In this document: positions 16,587-28,318 of the stretch, in pieces
How the letters are laid out: each line of letters starts with the position of its first letter
Numbering within the stretch: position 1 is the first letter of the stretch
NCBI GenBank assembly: GCA_014925825.1
Contig: JACGCK010000066.1
Coordinates: 1-64,000 of the forward strand
DNA length: 64,000 nt
Source of the DNA: Pholiota molesta
Lineage: Eukaryota > Basidiomycota > Agaricomycetes > Agaricales > Strophariaceae
Reading direction: 5' to 3'
The notes under the pieces: model-generated
Told to the model about the DNA's origin: nothing
What the model saw: only the letters and a program-made list of their open reading frames with translations
Databases searched by the model: none
Program-made: the position numbers and the translations under genes

Positions 16587-19198
16587 TTATGCCACGCGCT
16601 CAACAATCATGGGAAGTTGAGGATGCTTATCTGTACCTTTAGCCAAGACTGGCGTAGCAATTCCGTTCATCTGCCAAAAATTTCCTTATCGGAGGGCCGG
16701 AATCGAATGCATCGATTAAAAATAGAAGGACAACCTCTGAAAGGTAGTTAATACACATAAAATAGGATGTATCATCGAGAATGACTGACTCATCTCAAGT
16801 TGGAGAATTTGAAGCCGCTGCCCAGACAGTGAGACACAAATAGTAAGTGTTCCTATCAGATTGACTTACATGCATGCTCTACCCCTCCGAGGAATGTCAT
16901 ACTATGTGATTTTGAGCATCTTGTACGATCGAACTGGAAGTAAACCAACTTACAGATGAGAGTAAATGCCAGGAAGGTGCGCAGAACCGACGGTCTCTGG
17001 AAGCGGTGTAAGCCACCTTTCGGGCTTCCATTCATAAGAGTCGGGCCCCATATTTCAGGATTGCGATTTGCGGCCATGATTCCTACGATTACGTTGGTGT
17101 TTCGTGGAATAGGTATTTCGCGCATCTCTTCGCCGTCCAGCCCTCTGATAGGGGTGGACAATGGGAGGACGACATCCTGTCGAGTGCTATTGACCAGGAA
17201 AGCCCAGTTATTAGCGGTGATTTCTTAAAAGATTGGTATATGAAGAACGTACGTCCTTTGTACCGTAGATACAGGTGCGTACCTAGTTGGTAGAAATTAG
17301 CGTTTCATTCTCGCATGAATATGTCCTAGCCATCTAACGGATTCACTCACAATCTCAAAGTTTCGCGACAGATAGCGTCGAGATATGGTAATGCAACGAG
17401 TTGATCATACATCAGGTTCTCTCCGTGCTCCTTCCTAGCCTCTCTGATTTCCTGTCGGAGCTTGTCTTGGACATCCTGATGGTGTGCAAGAAGGAATAGA
17501 ATGCGCGACAACGCGGAAGAGGTCGTATCCATGGCCGCAAACGTCAACGAGCTTTGAGAGTCATAGGGTTAATTATCGCATCCCACGGTGATACCAGTAA
17601 ACTTACGAGACTTGTCCAAGAGCTCCCTTCTGTCAGAGAATCTTCCTTTGATGCTTCCATATTCGCTCTCACTAAGGAATATAGAAAGTTAGTGGAGGCA
17701 AAAGAAACAAAAAGAGACATACTGAGAATACTCATGATATCTTTCCCTTGCCCAATTTGCCTTTCAACTGCTTCGTCTCCTTCTGCCAGCGCCTTCCTCT
17801 TTCCCTCAAAGATTTCAAGCGACGTCTTGTGAAGCAGGTCCGAAAGATCACGAATATTATGAAGGGTTTTCCAAGGCAAAAGGTCCATAAAAAATCTCCG
17901 GACTCGAGGGCTAGCCAGTTTGACAATAGGTGCCAGCAGATATGTACGAGGAAAGAGCACTTTCAAGGATGAAGGACTGTGTTCCAGAACTCATTAAATA
18001 TCTACTGCGTCATCTTGGATGGCGCATATGGACTTACCCGAGTGACTTATTCTTGTGCTGTACGGATGAGGAACGGCGTCTTCTGTCAGCGGGTCGAAGG
18101 AATATCCCAGTCCGCTTTGTGCTATCAATTCGAGTGCGGTGCGGGTCATCCAAGACATAACATCGATCTAGGATAAGAAAAATGAGCAGGTATGAGCATA
18201 TGTAATGTTAAGACCTCGGTTTTCGGTTCACCTCTTGGGGCCGTTTTGGACGCGTTTGGCAAATGCGTCTTCGAGCTACAAAGATTATCGATAACGAATG
18301 AAACCGATATCTGATTTTAACCCACTTTATGTGTTATATTGTAGAAGGTAGGAACTTATCGAAGGACGGACGGTTAGTTGTGTTTCTTTTTAGATGAAAG
18401 AGTTATGACCTACTCATTTCTCGCATATGTGCCACTGAAAACACTGGATTAAGCATCTTGCGCTGCTTGCGGTGCTGCTCGTCTGGTCATAGAGTTCACA
18501 GAATGACCGAAATTTGAAATAAGTTGGAAACAACGTACTAAGTGTTCCGAGAAGTCCCGGCCCAAAAATCAACTTGTTTCCTCTTTGAATAGTTATTAGC
18601 TGCTATGAGGACGAGTCGTGCATCGAAAAAGGTCTCACTCAATGAACGCAGAAGTTTCTTCATAGATGTATTGATCCTGTTGCATACGAAGGTCAATGAT
18701 CCTATGGGAACAGAACATAGAACCGTCTCTTACCTTGACGATTATATGATGCATCGCCTTTGGGTCGAAACATACAATTGGTTTTCCTTATAAAAGTTAA
18801 AAGACGAATTCATAAAATCAATCAGAATAGAACATACTCCAAACAATGCCTTAATCTTGATGACGCTGCCGTCTGGTTTGAGTAGGCATCAGAGCTGTAA
18901 TTTTGGGAAGATGATGGATATAACAGACACTTCTCTGCCATTTCTTTATGGAAATCCCAGGCGTTGATATTAAACACTTGAAGGAATGCACCTGCAAGTC
19001 CAACAAATACATCAGCCATAGACAACCTGAGAAAAGTAAAAAGCCTTCTACCTTTCCAGAATGAGTTGGAGTGGGGCCTGCGATGTTATCAAGCGCAGTT
19101 TTGACAAAGAATTGTCGAAATAGTTTCCAGAGACCCATGATATCCCATACAGCGATACGGCTTGGAGGAGCAAGAGAAACACCTGGGCCATATAATGC
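16587..19198 (-). pseudogene. Cytochrome P450 with multiple single-base frameshifts
   Basis: A membrane-bound haem monooxygenase of basidiomycete type; substrate unknown. Read on the minus strand, in order: hydrophobic N-terminus (from ATG at 19198, or 19138), a proline-rich hinge, DEQHRKQRK-type C-helix (18440-18490), I-helix FAAMDTTSSA (about 17535), K-helix ETLRL (about 17350), WKPERW (about 17010), and the haem-binding loop FLGG..ACIGF split by an intron near 16850-16890. The C-terminus ends at a TAA at 16587. At least seven places need a one-base correction, for example 16882-16885, about 16800-16806, 16676-16680, about 18764-18768 and 19070-19076, mostly in short homopolymers. Introns are otherwise normal. 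Either a recent pseudogene or a gene damaged by consensus errors. Confidence 0.75.
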
Positions 19199-20027
19199 GA
19201 GCGGTTACAACAATAAACGTAGATGGGATAAGTATAAGAGACGGGTGATTGTTTCAAACCAGGAGCCTGACAGTAGCCTGGCAGTTATATAGAGGATTCG
19301 AAGGCCTTGGGAACTGGCGACTTTGTGGCCTTTGCAAACGGACGATTCGTTCTGAAGCGGACCGATGACAGTCTTAGGCCACGTTATGGTATCTCAGATA
19401 ACTGGTCCGCAAGTTTCCGCATAGCTGTGGAATGAATGAGGAGGATCTCTCCTCTGACGCTATTTGTTTCCAGGAAAGTTTGCGCAATGAAGCCAAAATC
19501 AGCGCGCTGGATGTGTCATTTGCAAACATGTAGAGTCAAAAAAATTGCAAAAGACATACAGAAGGCGAGCAAAATTCTCCTCAAAGCAGCAGACACCGAA
19601 TCCAAAGATAACTACGAGAACAGACACGAAGGTATCCAATTCCGGCCACTGTATTGGTCCAAGGGTGAGATATTGAGAGACAGCTTTGCTCTCATGGGAT
19701 TCTGACTGTTCAGTAATGACGATCTGGGAGAACTCGCGGAAAATTAGAAGGTCGAAATCGGATGAGAAGCAAGTTGTGAGAAGCCGTCCAGATAATTGTC
19801 GTGCATCCAGAGAACTCCTGACAAGAGTGCGATGATGTAGTTGACAGGATATGGGAAACGAGAGATGCTGTAGCATAGATCTTTCCCGTAAAACCTGTCG
19901 CAGTAAGTAGTACTGAGAAAGCCGTGTTGGAGCGCGGATGGTTGAAGTAGGTAGGTTGGCTCAGGGAGGCAGTGGGCTCGATGCTTGGCCGGCTAAGCGA
20001 GTGATGTCACATGTATCAGGTTGATCC
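19199..20027. other. Spacer with no recognised gene
   Basis: A 125-codon minus-strand frame at 19499-19876 is open but has no recognisable domain and I do not call it. The rest holds the promoter regions of the flanking divergent loci. Confidence 0.5.
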
Positions 20028-20923
20028 TTGTTCAAGTCGATCGATCCTCGATTCCTCGTTCTGGAGGTGCTCATACAATGTTCACATAACAATCTCATGG
20101 ACGTTTCCGACACTGCTGAGTACGAGATAGCGGTCCTCCAACCCAAGCATTTTCTTCCCAATAACTCGTGCCTTACTCGCTATCCGACGCAAAATGGTCT
20201 GCTGGAGACACCCAAACTTTATCAGGTGGACTCCAACGGGGTTCTGCGCGAAGCCCCTCTGACAGCAGACTCTCCTCGCTACCCTTCATTCCGTTTTGAG
20301 GGCAATCGTGAGCGCGGAGCCAAACTGAACCCATATCTCGTAATCTTGGCTGCCGAAATCAAGTTCAGGCGATATCTGGTGGCTCCCAATGCACCTCCGC
20401 TGGATGCAGAGTATCAGGCACTCATCGAAAAGACTCTCAAAGTGGCGGATTTACTGTATTGGGAAGCTGTACCTGGGACTATTGCTGGTGTTCTTTTCGA
20501 TGATTCCAATGACAGGATGCAAGTAGATTCCGACGGGACATCTGAGAGCCAGGCTACTCATGACTTGGAGGTGGGCTTTCGAGGTGAAGCCAACGATGCT
20601 GGTGGCTCCACGGCTCAGCCACTGAAAGGCAAAGAAGGTGCCAGACGCCCTGACGTCGACTTACGCACTCTTCTTTCCGGACGTGGTGAGCAATAATTTT
20701 CATTCATTGACTTGAGTTGTTCTCATCCTTTACCTCCAGATCTTCCTCTTGATTCTGACGACCGAAGCTTGCTCCAGGAAATGGGGCTTTCAAATGGATG
20801 TAAGCCCTTTCATTTGGCTCCAATTCTCGCTAATCTAATGAAAACGAAGGTATAAGAACCAAAATCGATCAGGAGTCAAACGTGGAAAGGGTAGATTCTT
20901 GGCGAAACACTATCGCGCCCTAG
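20028..20923 (+). CDS. Hypothetical protein
   Basis: Not recognised. A 222-codon frame starts at 20028 (in-frame alternative ATG at 20097). It has protein-like composition, with segments such as YPSFRFEGNRERGAKLNPYL, a helical region EYQALIEKTLKVADLLYWEA, and an acidic C-terminal part. It probably splices from a GTGAGC donor near 20688 to an acceptor at about 20741, adding an exon that reads DLPLDSDDRSLLQEMGLSNG. After another short intron it may continue to a stop at 20921-20923. No membrane segment or signal peptide is seen. The last exon is uncertain because two other frames there also look coding-like. Confidence 0.4.
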
Positions 20924-20936
20924 TGATCGAGATAGA

Positions 20937-21569
20937 ATGTGTAACCCTGGCTTTCCGACTATGATCTGTACAAGAAGGTTTTTAAGCATCTATCATGCCC
21001 TTCTCCAACGACCCTTATGCTTGACCCTCGCGTCTCCTTCCGATTCAGTTGAGGTCCCATGCATTGTAAAGTTTCTGCGCACGTCCGCATGTTCACAGGA
21101 AAGGGTGATCGCTACCGCTCGCCCACGAAAATCGATCCGCCCCCCCAGATCTCCTGTCGTTACGCGGCGGGATCCCGCCATGGCAGCAACCTACACATAG
21201 GTGTGTTGCGTTCGTCGCTTGTGTCAAAAACGCTTTGGACTTCTCGCAGAGTTTTTAGACCATCAACGGGGAGGAATACCCCCTCTTTATGTTCCGGCCC
21301 TCCTATCATTTACTTTTGGATACGGACACGATTCAGGTATTTGGTACCCCCCCGCCGATCATTTTTCAACAGATATCGATCGCCGCAGACATGCCCTGGA
21401 ATCTGTCGCGGTTTCCGTGTTGACGAGACTTGACACGGAATTCGTTTCTGCAATTGCTGAAGAGACGGTGAAGAGCATGCGTCGTTTATTTGAGAAAAGC
21501 GCGCGTGAAGTGGAATTTACAATTACAGGTCCTGTAAAGAGGATATCATCGAGCTCGCCATTGATTTGA
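20937..21569 (+). other. Possible coding remnant downstream of the hypothetical gene
   Basis: Several overlapping plus-strand frames look partly protein-like, notably 21201-21569, which includes FGYGHDSGIWYPPADHF and an amphipathic tail SAIAEETVKSMRRLFEKSAREVEF. They do not join with obvious splice sites. This may be the 3' part of the hypothetical gene upstream with frameshifts, or a degenerate gene. No function can be given. Confidence 0.3.
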
Positions 21570-23072
21570 TATATACGGGATGGCGTTGACCTAGGCTAGT
21601 TCAGCGCGTGCGGGAAAACATGGCCCAGAAACTTTCCTTGCAGGCTTACACTCTCGGCGATCTCGAGACATCTGATAGGATTGTTTAATATATATTGCAG
21701 CACTTCATGCATTTCCAAATGAGATGAGGGGTTCAGTATTATTAATATAAATAAGATCGAGTGAAGGTACGACGATTCAGATGATTGATGAAGAAGACAA
21801 TGATAAGTGATAAGTGATGAGAGAAAAACGAGTGTTGGAGTTGAAACGAAAAGCAAACGAGCGACGGGGTATCGGATGGCGAGGGAGGATACGTAGAAGA
21901 GATGCGGTGGCGTGTGGTTGGTCGGAAACGGACTTCAGAATCCCGAGGGAATAAGAAGGCGTTCGGCGAGCACGGTACTACTCTCTTGCTAATGGTAGAT
22001 TTACACACGGAAGACAGTGATGGGAAAAAACAAAAAAAAAGTCGGAAATCAACTGGGGCAATGATAAAGAAAAACATAAGAAGAGAACAATAAAGATTAA
22101 CGGCAACAGTGAACATGAATGGAAATTCGTGAATATATATATGTATGTACGCGAACGAAAGATCGACACAGCGCAAGGAATACGTGCAGTACAAATACAG
22201 AAAAGCGTGCCAGAAATCCAGACCCGGTGGGGTATACCAGAAGAGCTCGAGAAGAAATTTGTGAAAAAAAAAGATAAAAACGGCACGGAAGAGTGATTCC
22301 GAAAAAGAGAACGGAAAACAAACAGAGAATGGCAGACACCCCAACCAAATAAGAAACGAGAAAACGGACGACAGCGATGGATCGCGGTGCTGGAGAGAAC
22401 GATGCCAACAGAACGAGGATGCAGGAGGTGAATCCAGAAGCGAAACAAGAGAGCAAAAGAACGTGGGTATAGGTGTGTGTATAAGTAATGCAAGTGTACA
22501 TCGTTGGATGCCATGGCGCACTGCGGTACGCTGTAGCAGAACGTGAGCCGGCGAGAGCGGACTCTTGAAGGAACGGCGTGGTGAAAGATATAAATCGACA
22601 GCGGTGCCCGCCTCCAACGTGCCCAATCCACATTCAGCGCGGGGCACATTGTTAGGGGTGGGACTCGGATCGGAAGGCTATTGGCGGCACCGCAGGAGAG
22701 TGCCTCAAATGTGGACGGGAAGAGAGGAGGGTGATCCGAGCAAAGGGGTAGGCAGGCAAGTGGACGGGTCGATAGATAGCGTGTTCGCCCAGATGCAGAG
22801 TTATCGCGGGCATAAGCGACACGGTCCACACCATGCCAACAACGAAAGCTTGAGGGACGCACGCGCATGGCATGCGGGCGCGATAAGCGCAGCGCAGCGC
22901 CCCGACAGAGTCCTCGACGGGCTCCCACCAACTCCTCGGCCTCTGCGCACCGTCTTCGCCCCTTGCCTTCTCCTCTCCTTTCCTCTCTTCTCCTTTCCTT
23001 TCCTCTCTTCTCCTTCCCTTTCTTCGACCCTCGACCCCCTACCCATCCAAAACAGCCGCAGCGCGCGGCGGC
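21570..23072. other. Spacer and probable 3' UTR region
   Basis: Long minus-strand open frames here (21742-22647 and 21978-22931) overlap one another in different frames, have no domain and are rich in Ser/Phe/Arg from skewed composition, so I do not call them. The stretch probably holds the 3' UTR of the minus-strand gene starting at 25626. Confidence 0.45.
22956..23030 (+). repeat. Polypyrimidine/polypurine tract
   Basis: About 75 bases of near-pure C and T on the plus strand built from CTTTCCTCTCTTCTCC-like units. It lies just beyond the 3' end of the minus-strand low-complexity gene, where it would be GA-rich in the transcript. Confidence 0.7.
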
Positions 23073-25626
23073 TCAGCCCAGGAACGCGAGCTCCGTCATC
23101 CGCCGGCTCTCCTCGTCCTCGATCGCGCTCGCCTCCGCCAGAATGCGGCCCTCGCTGTACACCATCGGCGCCACCGCCTGCCGCACCGCCTGCCCATGCC
23201 CAGTCCCATTCGCCCCACCACCAAAAGCAGCGTGCGCGCCCCCGCCGTGCAGCGTCGGCGACGGCGGCAGGTGCGCCGCGTTGAACGTGCGCGCATTCCC
23301 CCTCGGGCGGGGGCGGGGGCGGAGGACGCGGAGGTGAGGGAGCGCTTCAGATGCGAGAGCGACGCCGCGACGGAGAGGCGCCGCGTCGGGCCGCCGTCCC
23401 CACCACGGCTGGAAGACGACACCAGGGTGCTCGCGCTCCGTTTGAACGGGTTGAACGTCCCGCCCCGCTTCTTCTCCGCGCCGCCAGCCGCGGCAGGGTC
23501 CGTCGGGGCGCGCGTCCGCCTGCCGCGTGTGGCGGGGGCGGGGGTGGGGGAGGACACGAGGATGGTGGGCGTGGTGGGCGTGGGCGGGAGCGGGACGCGC
23601 GCGGCGCGCGTGCCGGGGGACGCGGACGCGGCGGCTGCGCCCGAGGAGGAGGAGGACGTGTGCGAGTGCGAGGACGACATGGGGCTCGCGACGAGCGGCG
23701 CGGCGGCCCCCGGCGGGCGCACAGCGTACACGTACTGCGCGGGGTCGGCGGCGCTGTCCTCCGACGCGAACGCGTCCCCGAGTGGCGCCGCGGCGGACGT
23801 CGGCATCGGCGTCGCCGCGCCCCCACGCGCCGTGCTCGGCGTGGGCGTCACGCTCCCCACAGGCGACCTCTTCCCACCCGCACCCGCACCCCCATTCAAC
23901 CCCTCGCGCTCGGGCTCCTCCACGACCACCGCCAGCTCCTCCGAGAGCACCGGCGCGGCGCCCGCGGCGCGCGTCTGCACGGTCAGCGCCCCGAGCTTGC
24001 CCTTGGGGACGCGCGGCGACGGCGGCGCGGCGTCGATGGCGGGTGCTGTTGACGGCGACGCCAGGGACAGACCCGCAGGGGCGTGATATACGGACGGTGA
24101 CGAAAACTGTAACGGCAGCGCGCGGGCTCGGTCGCCGTTCGCCGCGTGCAACACGCCCTCGCCCCTCCCCTCCGAGCTTGTACTCGCACCACCACCACCA
24201 CCACCACCCTCCACGCCCACGTCCGCGAGGTGCGACTGCACAGGCGGGGTCAGCGATATCGCCGGCGACGACACCAACAACGGCACCAACGGCCCACCCG
24301 CCTGCGCCTGCGCGAGCGTAGGCGACGCAGGCGTCGGCGGCGGCGGCGAGGACGGCATCGGCAGCGGCGCCCCCGCGCGCGCGCTCCTCGCGCTCCTCGT
24401 ACTCCTCACACTCTTCACACTCGGCGCCCTTGACGCCGGCACCGCGGGCAGCGCCGCGGCCCACGCGTCCATCCCCCCGGGCGGCGGGTGGTCCAGCGTC
24501 GACGCCCCGGACTCCTCGGACGCGCGCCCCAGGTTGAGCGCCAACGCCGGGGCGGAGGACGCGATGGGCGAGGGCGGCGGGAAGGTGAAGGCCTGGAGGT
24601 CCGGGTGGATCTGGCGCGCGGTCGGCGTGGCCGGGGGCGAGGGCAGCGGCCGCGACAGAGCAGAGGCGGAGGAGAAGGACGCGGAGGAGGGGGGCACAGG
24701 CAGAGGGGGCAGGGCGTCCGTGGGCGGCGGGGATAGGGGCGCGGTGGACGTGTATTGGGATGCGCCGGGTGTGGGTATGGCCGATGGCGCAGGCGGGGAA
24801 GACGAGGGGGATGGCGCGCGCGGCGGGCGCGGGGGTGGAGGCAGCGGGTGGGGCGTGTGGTTGTCGTCGTCGTGCTCCTTGGGGTGCGTACTCTCAGGTG
24901 ACTCGGCTGTATCTGTGGTGTGGCCTTCTTGTATGGGGCTTGGTGGTGTGTTGGCTCCACCGAAGCGGAAGCCGCGCATGCGCTCGCGGTTGAGCGCCTC
25001 TGCGTCGACGGGCTGGGTGCCGTTCTGGCCTGGGGTCGGTGTCGGGCTCGTCGCGGGTGGAGCATCGTCATGCGCATCGCCAGCGTCACTACTGCACCTG
25101 CCAGTAGAAGGGGCACTGGCCGCGCTGTTTTTAGCCTCCCACTCCCTCTTGATCAGGTCAGCTGCTGATACCGCCTCCTCATCTCCATCTGGGCTCTGCG
25201 CACGTCCACTGACGATGGGGATGTGCCTGTCCTGCTCCATCTCCTGGGTGCTGAGGTCGCGTGCGGGGAGTGGCGGGAGCAGGCCGCGCTCGCGGAGTGC
25301 GGCCGTGCGGGCCTCGGCGGAGAAGGCGTTCGGCGGGGAGGTGGGCAGAGCGGGGCCGCGGCGGGGGTGGGCGGTGGAGGGGTTGGAGCGCGGAGTGAAC
25401 TTGGTGGTGAGCATGCGGATGATGGTGCGCGATTTGGAGTTGGCCCGCATGGGCTGCTGTGCGGGGGGTGGCGCCGCGGCGGTGGTTGGGGATAGGTGCG
25501 GCGCATGTCTGCGGGGTGCACGAATAGACATGGGATAGACGTTTAGAGGTAGGAATCGGAGCCGCTTGTGCGGGGAAGGTGGGCGACTCACTGCGGGGGT
25601 GTGCTATTCTTGGGCGGCTGCGCCAT
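23073..25626 (-). CDS. Large Pro/Ser/Ala-rich protein of unknown function
   Basis: Two exons: 25592-25626 (starts ATGGCGCAGCCGCC) and 23073-25508, joined by a GTGAGT intron at 25509-25591, giving about 823 residues. The conserved-looking N-terminus includes NSKSRTIIRMLTTKF and a short motif RDLSTQEMEQDRHIPIV. A very long disordered middle follows, rich in Pro, Ser and Ala with poly-Gly at about 24188-24207. The C-terminus reads NPFKRSAST, then ILAEASAIEDEESRRMTELAFL. To reach that ending the frame must shift by one base at a run of five Cs (23298-23302, Gs on the coding strand). Otherwise the protein ends at 23096 in an arginine-rich tail that looks non-coding. No domain is recognised. GC content here is much higher than in the neighbouring spacers. 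Confidence 0.6.
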
Positions 25627-27362
25627 TTTGGAGGGCGATCTAGGTTGGGGGAGATTAAGGGTGCTGTTCACATCACACAGCGCAGTGCAACCTACTTTGA
25701 CGGAGCGTCCGAGGAGGGGTGGGTGAGGTCGGCGAGGCGGGGCTCGTCGGGCGGAGGGAATGCGGGGCGGGCGCGATTGCCGAGGAGGTGTGCAACTGCG
25801 AGCGCGCCACGGACTCTGAGAGAGGCTGCCTTGAGGGAGGGCGCAGAGGTGGTGGAGGCAGAGGAAGAGGCGATTGCGTAGGGAGCGTTGGCGCGGAAGT
25901 GACAGAGGGAGATGGAGTCGGCTGGGTGGTGCTGTGGGGCTGGGAGCACGCCGGAGGAGGCGGCCATATGTGGCAGGCGACGGGAAAGAGCCCATGTGAG
26001 GTGCACACGGGGTTTATAGCCTGGACGCGTCCCACCCCTGATCGCTTCCATCCCTCCTCTTCCCACATTCCTGCCGTAAGCACCCTCCTCCTTCGCTTCC
26101 CTTCTCTGCGCGAGCAACATTCCGCCGCTGCCTCGCTTCCACTCGCTCTTCTCCCGCCCCAGACCGTACCACCTGTCTCAGTCCAGTGGGCCACGTAGTA
26201 ACGCTCGCGACGCGTCGCTTCGCCGCCCAGGAACAAATAATTGTACACACGGCACGGAGCTCGGTGCACGTTGGCGGTGTTCGAGACGCGGCCCAACGTT
26301 GCTTGGACGATGCCAGCGCATATAGAATCAGGCGATTATTTTATTTTTTGTTTTGCAACGCACTGTCATTATTCTCCCCCGTGCCGAGTCGTACATTCAA
26401 GACAAGATTGATCATGCAAGACGACGATGAGCATCGTCAAGAATGATTGCGAAAGTCGCAATGCAATGGAACCCCACTGGCGAATGCAAGACCGGTGTCC
26501 GATGTAGCGCGCCCCGTGCCCCAGCGGCCCTGAGTCCGAGCTGTCGACGCTGTTTTGCATTTGCCTTTTGTGATTCGCGTTATACTTAGCGCCAACGAGG
26601 TATCCGGCGGCCACCACCCACATGTTGGCGTTAACTTTCTTTAATTATTAACGACTATATCAGCATCAGGCTCACCATCAACATTAATGCCATTCCCATC
26701 CACCCTCAGACTCTCAATCACCGACACAATTCTTTGTCCTGCTTGCCCTTGGCGCCGAAACCAGTACTATAGTTCTATTACTGTGTCGGGATTCCCACAG
26801 GTTCTTCCATTTCTCTTGATGCTCTGTTATGTTACTTTGTTTCGCGTTTCAAGGGCTCAAATGCATATTTTCAGGCTTCAGTTCCTTAGCTTCGTGCATG
26901 TGAGCACTGAGTATTGGGCCTGTTCTCGTCTTCGTCGCGGCCTCGGACTTGGGTACGTCGACGACATGCTTATGACAAATGCGATCTACCGGATTATACG
27001 TGTAGACGGGGCTGGGCGGCCAACAGCCATGCGCGCTTGTGGCGGCGCCAGTGTTATTCCGAGCGCCTCTTCTTTTCCATTTATCTGTCTGCATTTCAGC
27101 CGTGGGCGGTGACTGATGAAGCCCTGCCTCCGCGCTCTTCAAGCGGTATCCGTGCATCATGTCCGGGCGTTTGAACTTCCCGGCTGTTTAACATCTTATT
27201 GTCGTCCGCATGAGAGCAGTACGATGATCATCACTCCGATGTCGTCGGGATAGACGTACGTAGTCGGAGGCGACGCGCAGGCTGATGGTGGCTCGCTAGC
27301 GCCCGTCATATGCGTTGAGGCGTTCCCTGATGGAACTAAGTAGGTTGTAACTCTATCGTTTG
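25627..27362. other. Spacer with no recognised gene
   Basis: The GC-rich part next to 25626 is the promoter side of the low-complexity gene. The rest has only short, unconvincing frames, such as 26687-27112. Confidence 0.5.
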
Positions 27363-27370
27363 AGTGTATA
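27363..27370. repeat. Left 8-bp target-site duplication (AGTGTATA)
   Basis: Identical to 28311-28318 and directly outside the terminal inverted repeat. Confidence 0.9.
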
Positions 27371-28310
27371 AGGACCCCTGAAAACCCCCCAGAAGGTCTG
27401 TATTGGCTGGCGAAATCTATATGCGGATTTTTTTCGGCTCTGCGAGGCCAGAATTTAGGCGGATTCTGGATTTTAGGCCGTTTGGGTCGATTTTTATGCG
27501 GATTTTCGGTAGATACCTTTCAAAAAATCGAAAAAAATCGCCAAAAATACATATTTATCATTTTTGGCGCCCCCACGCCGCTCGCGAGTTCGTACTACAC
27601 TCCCGCAGGAGCTTATAGATCGGATTATCGATTATTTCAAAGGCCGGCGTGAAACTCTCATAACCTGGGTCCTGCACCTACGTTTCCTATGTGTTTTTCC
27701 GATGGGATCAACAGCACTTGCTCGAGAAATTCATACATTGTCCAGAAAGCAACTTCTGTACATGATTCAAAGATGATATTTTTTTTTTTGCAACCACGAA
27801 AATACAACACATCAATTCTTAGCTGATTTTACTCTAAAGGCTAAGTATTTCAAAGAGTTAAGAAGTTTTTCGAAATTTTGGTGCGTTGTCGAGATTGATT
27901 AAGAAACGCGACTCAGATGCGACTGGAGAGAGCAGCGCGAGACAGGCTATTTTATTGATTGGGAATGTTTACGGGGAAAATGAATATTCCACACTTAAGA
28001 ATAGATACGTAGATACTTCGAGGCCAAGAATTTGAACTACTGTCTACCACCAGGATGACCCTGTCACTAACCTCACTTGAACATGTACTTACAGCGGCCT
28101 CATTATGGCAATTTTTTTTCGGGCCGGTCCCATATGCGGATTATGGGACATACATCCCGGCCGATGGGCAGGTATATGCGGATTTTTAGAACAGACCTCC
28201 GGCCGCAAAATTGCCCACTTTTATGCGAATTAGATAGATAGCTCCGCCTGCGGCGGGCGGTTTTTTATGCGGATCCAATACAAACCTACTAGGGGGTTTT
28301 CAGGGGTCCT
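27371..28310. mobile_element. 940-bp non-autonomous DNA transposon with 8-bp target duplications
   Basis: Termini are inverted repeats beginning AGGACCCCTGAAAACCCCC; the first 36 bases match in 33 positions. A perfect 8-bp duplication (AGTGTATA) flanks the element. Subterminal DNA carries repeated ATGCGGAT motifs (for example 27420, 27496, 28133, 28173, 28268), as expected for transposase-binding sites. No transposase is encoded. Eight-base duplications fit the hAT or KDZ (Kyakuja-Dileera-Zisupton) superfamilies. The middle (about 27564-27776) holds an F-box-like coding fragment. Confidence 0.9.
27564..27776 (+). pseudogene. F-box-like N-terminal fragment inside the transposon
   Basis: A 70-codon frame contains LPQELIDRIIDYF, which matches the start of the F-box motif common in basidiomycete F-box proteins (LPxELIDxIIDxL). 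It then loses similarity and stops. F-box proteins link substrates to SCF ubiquitin ligases, but this piece lacks the rest of the motif and any substrate-binding part. It is most simply a fragment of a host gene captured by the element. Confidence 0.45.
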
Positions 28311-28318
28311 AGTGTATA
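28311..28318. repeat. Right 8-bp target-site duplication (AGTGTATA)
   Basis: Exact copy of 27363-27370. Confidence 0.9.

Noticed and set aside
16262..16642. 126-codon plus-strand frame
   Set aside because: Overlaps the C-terminal exon of the minus-strand P450, which has clear family motifs there.
19499..19876. 125-codon minus-strand frame upstream of the P450
   Set aside because: No domain, no splice partner, not convincingly coding.
21742..22931. Two long minus-strand frames (301 and 317 codons)
   Set aside because: They overlap each other in different frames, lack domains and reflect skewed base composition.
23096..24464. Alternative long frames on both strands opposite and within the Pro-rich gene
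   Set aside because: Byproducts of very high GC; only the chosen frame has sensible ends and a proper start intron.
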